The translations under genes were made by a program, and so were the position numbers. Below the pieces are notes generated by a model that was not told the DNA's origin, ran no database searches, and saw only the letters and a list, made by a program, of their open reading frames with translations. Below are positions 5,338 to 10,199 of a DNA stretch of 10,199 bases, piece by piece; position 1 is the stretch's first letter; each line of letters begins with the position of its first letter. Origin of the DNA: Thermoleophilaceae bacterium (lineage in GTDB: Bacteria; Actinomycetota; Thermoleophilia; Solirubrobacterales; Thermoleophilaceae); the NCBI GenBank assembly GCA_013813135.1, contig JACCSF010000158.1, positions 1-10,199 of the forward strand, read 5' to 3'.

Positions 5338-6567
5338 TCAGCGACGCGATCGCGCCGAACCTCCAGCGTTACCCGGCGAGGTCGCTCGGGCCCCGAGCGG
5401 GTCGCTGAACTCGACGCGGCCCGCGATCACCGTCGTGCCGACCAGGGGCACGCCCGGCCGGTACACGAGATGCGTGTAGGAGGGGCAGTCGAGGATCACC
5501 GCGTCGGCCCGTGCGCCGGGGGCGAGCCGGCCGACGTCGTCCCGTTGGAGGGCCCGAGCCCCGCCGCGGGTGGCGGCCAGGAGCGCCTCCTCGGGGGTCA
5601 TGCGCAGGTCGCGCACCGCGAGGGCGATGCAGAACGCCATCGAGGTCGTGTAGCTCGATCCGGGGTTGCAGTTGGTCGCGATGGCCACCTCGACGCCGGC
5701 GTCGATCGCCCGGCGAGCGTCGGGGTACGGCTGGCGCGTCGAGAAGTCGGTGGCGGGCAGGAAGGTCGCGACGGTTTCGCCGGCGGCGAGGGCGGCGAGG
5801 TCGTCGGCGGAGAGGTAGGTGCAGTGGTCCACGGACGCCGCCCCCAGCTCCACCGCGAGACGGACCCCGGGCCCGAAGCCGAGCTGATTGCCGTGCACAC
5901 GCAGGCCGAGACCCGCGTCGCGGCCCGCCACGAGGACTGCGCGCGACTGGTCGGCGTCGAAGGCACCCTTCTCGCAGAAGACGTCGATCCAGCGCGCGTA
6001 GGCCCGGCACGCGTCGAGCATCTCGCCGCAGACCAGCGCAACGTACTCGTCCGCGCGGCCGTCGTACTCGGGCGGCACCGCATGCGCTCCGAGGAAGGTC
6101 ACGTCGTCGGTCAACTCCGAGGCGACTGCGCATGAGCGCCGCTCGGCTTCCGGCTCGAGCCCGTAGCCGGACTTGATCTCCAGGTGAGTGATCCCCGCCC
6201 GCACGGCCTCGGCGCGTCGGGCGCTCGCGAGCCCCCGGAGGTCCTCCTCGGTCGCGGCGCGGGTAGCGGCGGTGGTGACCCTGATCCCGGACGCCGCGTA
6301 GGGTCGGCCGGCCATCCGGGCGGCGAACTCGTCGGCGCGGTCGCCGGCGAAGACGAGATGGGTGTGGCTATCCACGAATCCCGGGATGACGCAGCGACCC
6401 GCGGCGTCGAGCCGCTCGTCCCCGGCCGCCCCGGCACGCTCGATGCTCGCTACCCGCTCGCCGTCGATCACGACGGCGGCGTCGCGCACGAGCCCGAGCG
6501 GCCCCTCGCCGAGCGAGGGCTCGCCCGTCACGAGGAGACCGATGTTGTCGATGACGAGGACGCTCAC
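5338..6567 (-). CDS. hutI: imidazolonepropionase
   Basis: Third step of histidine breakdown: hydrolyses 4-imidazolone-5-propionate to N-formimidoyl-L-glutamate in the cytoplasm. A 409-residue amidohydrolase-fold protein, normal length. Visible landmarks are SHTHLVFAGDR (His68, His70, Arg77), HLEIKSGYGL (about 128-137), LGAHAVPPEY (His162), LRVHGNQLG (His225), VDHCTYL (His248) and ATNCNPGSSYTTSM (298-310). Two positions differ from the Bacillus subtilis enzyme as I recall it: Gln228 where a Glu is expected after the metal His, and Asn299 where the metal-binding Asp is expected. The C-terminus (MTPEEAL, GRLAPGARADAVILD, YRPGVPLV) is typical. The GTG start overlaps the hutF stop by four bases. 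It is the last gene of the operon. The last 20 residues are a variable tail. Identity is secure; the substitutions may mark a subfamily. Confidence 0.95.
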   Translation of the reverse strand: MSVLVIDNIGLLVTGEPSLGEGPLGLVRDAAVVIDGERVASIERAGAAGDERLDAAGRCVIPGFVDSHTHLVFAGDRADEFAARMAGRPYAASGIRVTTAATRAATEEDLRGLASARRAEAVRAGITHLEIKSGYGLEPEAERRSCAVASELTDDVTFLGAHAVPPEYDGRADEYVALVCGEMLDACRAYARWIDVFCEKGAFDADQSRAVLVAGRDAGLGLRVHGNQLGFGPGVRLAVELGAASVDHCTYLSADDLAALAAGETVATFLPATDFSTRQPYPDARRAIDAGVEVAIATNCNPGSSYTTSMAFCIALAVRDLRMTPEEALLAATRGGARALQRDDVGRLAPGARADAVILDCPSYTHLVYRPGVPLVGTTVIAGRVEFSDPLGARATSPGNAGGSARSRR

Positions 6568-7895
6568 GCCGCCGCCCGCAGGATGGCCTCGTGCAGCTCC
6601 CTGGCCACGTCGATGGTCCCGTGCCGGCCGTCGCGGACGATCTCGCGGCCGTCCACGAGCACGTGCCGCACGTCGGGTGCGCCGGCGGCAAACACGACCG
6701 CCTGAACCGCGTTTTCCGGCTCCGTCCCCGCCAAGCGCACGCCGGCGAGCGAGACCGTGACGAGGTCGGCTCGCGCCTCAGAGGCGATCCGCCCGGCGTC
6801 CGGCCAGCCGAGGCAGGCGTGCCCGTCCTCGGAGGCCGCCCGCAGTAACGCGGCGGCGGTGTTGTGGCCGCGCTCACCGCTTGCCAGGCGCTCGTCCAGC
6901 TCGACCGCGCGAGCCTCCTCGAAGAGGTCGATCACGGCGTGCGAGTCGCTTCCGAGAGACAGTGAGGCGCCCGCCTCCGCCAGCCGCCGCATCTGGCCGA
7001 TGCCGTCGGCCAGGTCACGCTCGGTCGTCGGGCAGACGCAACAGCAGGCCCCGCCGCCGCCGAGCAGCGTCACGTCGCCGTCGTCAAGGTGCGTGGCATG
7101 CACCGCGGTGAAGCGCGCCGAGATCGCGTCGGCCTCGGCGAGCAGGGCCGTGGGGGTGCGTCCGTAGGCCTCCAGGCAAGCGTGGTTCTCGGCCGGCTGC
7201 TCGGAGACGTGTGCGTGCAGGGGACGGTCGCTCTCCAGGGCCCAGCCGGCCACGATCGCTGCGGCGCCGGGGTCGACCGCGCGCACGCTGTGGATCGCCG
7301 CCCCGATCCGGACCGACTCCTCATCCCGGAGCGCCTCGACGCGCTCCGCCCAGGCCTCCGCGCTGCCGTCGGAGAAGCGCCGCTGGGGACCGGCAGGCGG
7401 CTCCCCGATCCCTCCGTGCAGGTAGCAGGCGTCGATCAAGGTGATGCGTACGCCGGCCTCGGCGGCCGCGGCGATCAGCGCGCGGCTCATCTCGTTGGGG
7501 TCGCCGTACGGCACCCCGCCCGCGCCGTGGTGGAGGTAATGGAACTCGCCGACGGCCGTCACGCCGGCCAGCGCCATCTCGGCGTAGGTGGCGCGAGCAA
7601 GCGCCAGGTAGCTCTCCGGATCGAGCCCGTCGGCCACCCGATACATCTGCTCGCGCCAGGTCCAGAACGAGCCGCTCCCGTGCTGGGTGCGGCCGCGGAG
7701 CGCGCGCTGGAACGCGTGCGAGTGGGCGTTGGCGAGGCCGGGAAGCGTCAGCCCCTCCAGGCGCCGCGCGCCGGGTGGCGGACGGAGCGTGCCGCCTGTC
7801 ACCGTTGCGATCCGGCCGTCCTCGACCTCGACCACCACACCGGCCTCTGCCGTCGGCCCGCCGAGCCAGGCCAGCTCGCACCAGTAGACCGTCAC
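6564..7895 (-). CDS. hutF: formimidoylglutamate deiminase
   Basis: Fourth step of the five-step histidine pathway: converts N-formimidoyl-L-glutamate to N-formyl-L-glutamate and ammonia. A 443-residue amidohydrolase. Metal and catalytic residues are visible: NAHSHAFQR (His58, His60, Gln63), HAHVSEQ (His229, Glu232), VHATHL (His266, His269) and SLGSDSHA (Asp317). GEFHYLHHG (116-124) and CPTTERDLADG (288-298) are typical of HutF and separate it from guanine deaminase and related enzymes. Residues 284-288 hold four cysteines in five positions (CCCVC), an unusual density. The GTG start shares GTGA with the stop of the deformylase-family gene, and the stop shares GTGA with the hutI start. Presence of HutF means the pathway yields N-formylglutamate, so a deformylating enzyme is needed downstream. 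Confidence 0.95.
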   Translation of the reverse strand: MTVYWCELAWLGGPTAEAGVVVEVEDGRIATVTGGTLRPPPGARRLEGLTLPGLANAHSHAFQRALRGRTQHGSGSFWTWREQMYRVADGLDPESYLALARATYAEMALAGVTAVGEFHYLHHGAGGVPYGDPNEMSRALIAAAAEAGVRITLIDACYLHGGIGEPPAGPQRRFSDGSAEAWAERVEALRDEESVRIGAAIHSVRAVDPGAAAIVAGWALESDRPLHAHVSEQPAENHACLEAYGRTPTALLAEADAISARFTAVHATHLDDGDVTLLGGGGACCCVCPTTERDLADGIGQMRRLAEAGASLSLGSDSHAVIDLFEEARAVELDERLASGERGHNTAAALLRAASEDGHACLGWPDAGRIASEARADLVTVSLAGVRLAGTEPENAVQAVVFAAGAPDVRHVLVDGREIVRDGRHGTIDVARELHEAILRAAA

Positions 7896-8465
7896 GAGCC
7901 GACCCGCTCCACGAGCCGCCGCGCGCGCTCGACGAAAGCGTCTCGGTGGAAGCGCTCGAACTGAGCCCAGGTGGTCAATGTCCTCGGGTCGGTCACCCGG
8001 TCGACGAACAGCGCGCCGTCGAGGTGGTCGAGCTCGTGCTGAAAGGTCCCGGCCGTCAGGCCGCGCTTGACCTCCTCGCGCTCGGCTCCCCCGCGGTCGA
8101 GGTAGCGCAAGCGGATGTTCACGTAACGCGGAACCTCGCCGCGCAGGTCGGGGACGGACAGGCAGCCCTCGTTGATCTGTGCGATCTCCGCGTCCAGCGG
8201 CTCGATCAGCGGGTTGACGATCACGGTGAGCGGGATCGGGGCTTGTAGGGGTAGCGCGGGTTCCCCGGCCTCACCTCCGCGACCGCGATCCGCAGGGTCT
8301 CGGCGACCTGGTTGGCGGCGAGTCCGGCCCCGTTCGCGGCGCGCATGATCTCGATCATGTCGTCGATCAGCCCCTGCACCTCTCCCGAGCGCAGCTCCTC
8401 GCGTGTGACATCGCGCGCCCGTTCGCGCAGGACGGGATGGCCGATCTCGACGATCTCGCGCCGGC

Positions 8466-8469
<4 letters not shown>
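7892..8469 (-). pseudogene. def: peptide deformylase-family protein, split by a one-base frameshift
   Basis: The family removes formyl groups from N-formylmethionine at new protein ends with a Fe/Zn centre. The first part (8469 to about 8240) runs from MSRREIVEIGHPVL through motif 1 GAGLAANQ (47-54) to NPRYPYKP, where its frame stops at 8221. The second part, in another frame, carries motif 2 EGCLSVP and motif 3 QHELDHL. Adding one C at the CCCC run (8238-8241) joins them into KPPIPL. This gives 192 residues, a normal length, with Cys103, His145, Glu146 and His149 in place. So the enzyme is complete but for one base. The TTG start overlaps the hutU stop (TTGA), and the stop overlaps the hutF start (GTGA). 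Cause: sequencing error, recent mutation or, less likely, recoding. Lying between hutU and hutF it might act on N-formylglutamate in place of HutG, or be an ordinary deformylase carried along. Confidence 0.85.
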
Positions 8470-10123
<1,654 letters not shown>

Positions 10124-10127
<4 letters not shown>

Positions 10128-10199
10128 TCGAGGTTCCCGATCGCGCCCTCGACCGCCTCGAGGACGGCGCCCGAGGCGACCAGCGCCTCGGCCTCCGCC
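10124..10199 (-). CDS. hutH: histidine ammonia-lyase, C-terminal end only
   Basis: The last 24 codons of a gene that enters from the right edge. They read EALVASGAVLEAVEGAIGNLE, with only a few residues before and then TGA, resembling the C-terminal helix of actinobacterial HutH. HutH removes ammonia from histidine to give urocanate, the substrate of the next gene. The catalytic MIO Ala-Ser-Gly lies outside the window. The call rests mostly on its place directly before hutU, with a four-base GTGA overlap, and on the tail pattern. Another hut gene is possible. Confidence 0.7.

Noticed and set aside
8236..8252. Programmed minus-one frameshift in the deformylase gene
   Set aside because: There is no canonical slippery heptamer in the reading frame and no reason known for recoding in this family; an indel in a C run is simpler.

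Overview
This window comes from a high-GC bacterium, most likely an actinobacterium. The basis is strong G/C bias at third codon positions, GTG and TTG starts, an F420/deazaflavin-dependent (Ddn-like) oxidoreductase and an actinobacterial style of PAS-GGDEF-GAF protein. The placement near Thermoleophilia/Solirubrobacterales is a guess from protein style; no search was run.

Left part (1-2280, + strand). Positions 1-234 hold no gene I can support. A PAS-GGDEF-GAF diguanylate cyclase follows (235-1641). It runs in an overlapping, different frame into an HD-GYP cyclic-di-GMP phosphodiesterase domain (1562 to about 2091 or 2263) that lacks its first helices. The pair looks like one former bifunctional c-di-GMP protein broken by an out-of-frame deletion.

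Middle part (2278-4815). Three minus-strand genes lie in a row: a secreted calcineurin-like phosphoesterase (3948 to 3022), a small two-CxxC zinc-ribbon protein (2928 to 2656) and a two-helix membrane protein resembling the start of an actinobacterial sensor kinase (2562 to 2278). Palindromes that could be terminators follow the first two. From 4160 to 4815 on the + strand lies a patchwork of short coding-like stretches in changing frames that looks decayed.

Right part (4816-10199). A Ddn-like gene on the + strand converges on a minus-strand histidine-utilisation operon. The order of transcription is hutH (only its end is present), hutU, a peptide-deformylase-family gene, hutF, hutI. All four junctions are 4-base NTGA overlaps, so the genes are probably translationally coupled. 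HutH makes urocanate, HutU imidazolonepropionate, HutI formimidoylglutamate and HutF N-formylglutamate. The last step, deformylation of N-formylglutamate to glutamate and formate, normally needs HutG, which is not visible here. A deformylase-family enzyme instead sits inside the operon. The most interesting hypothesis is that it supplies this last step. As given, that gene has a one-base frameshift at a run of Cs.
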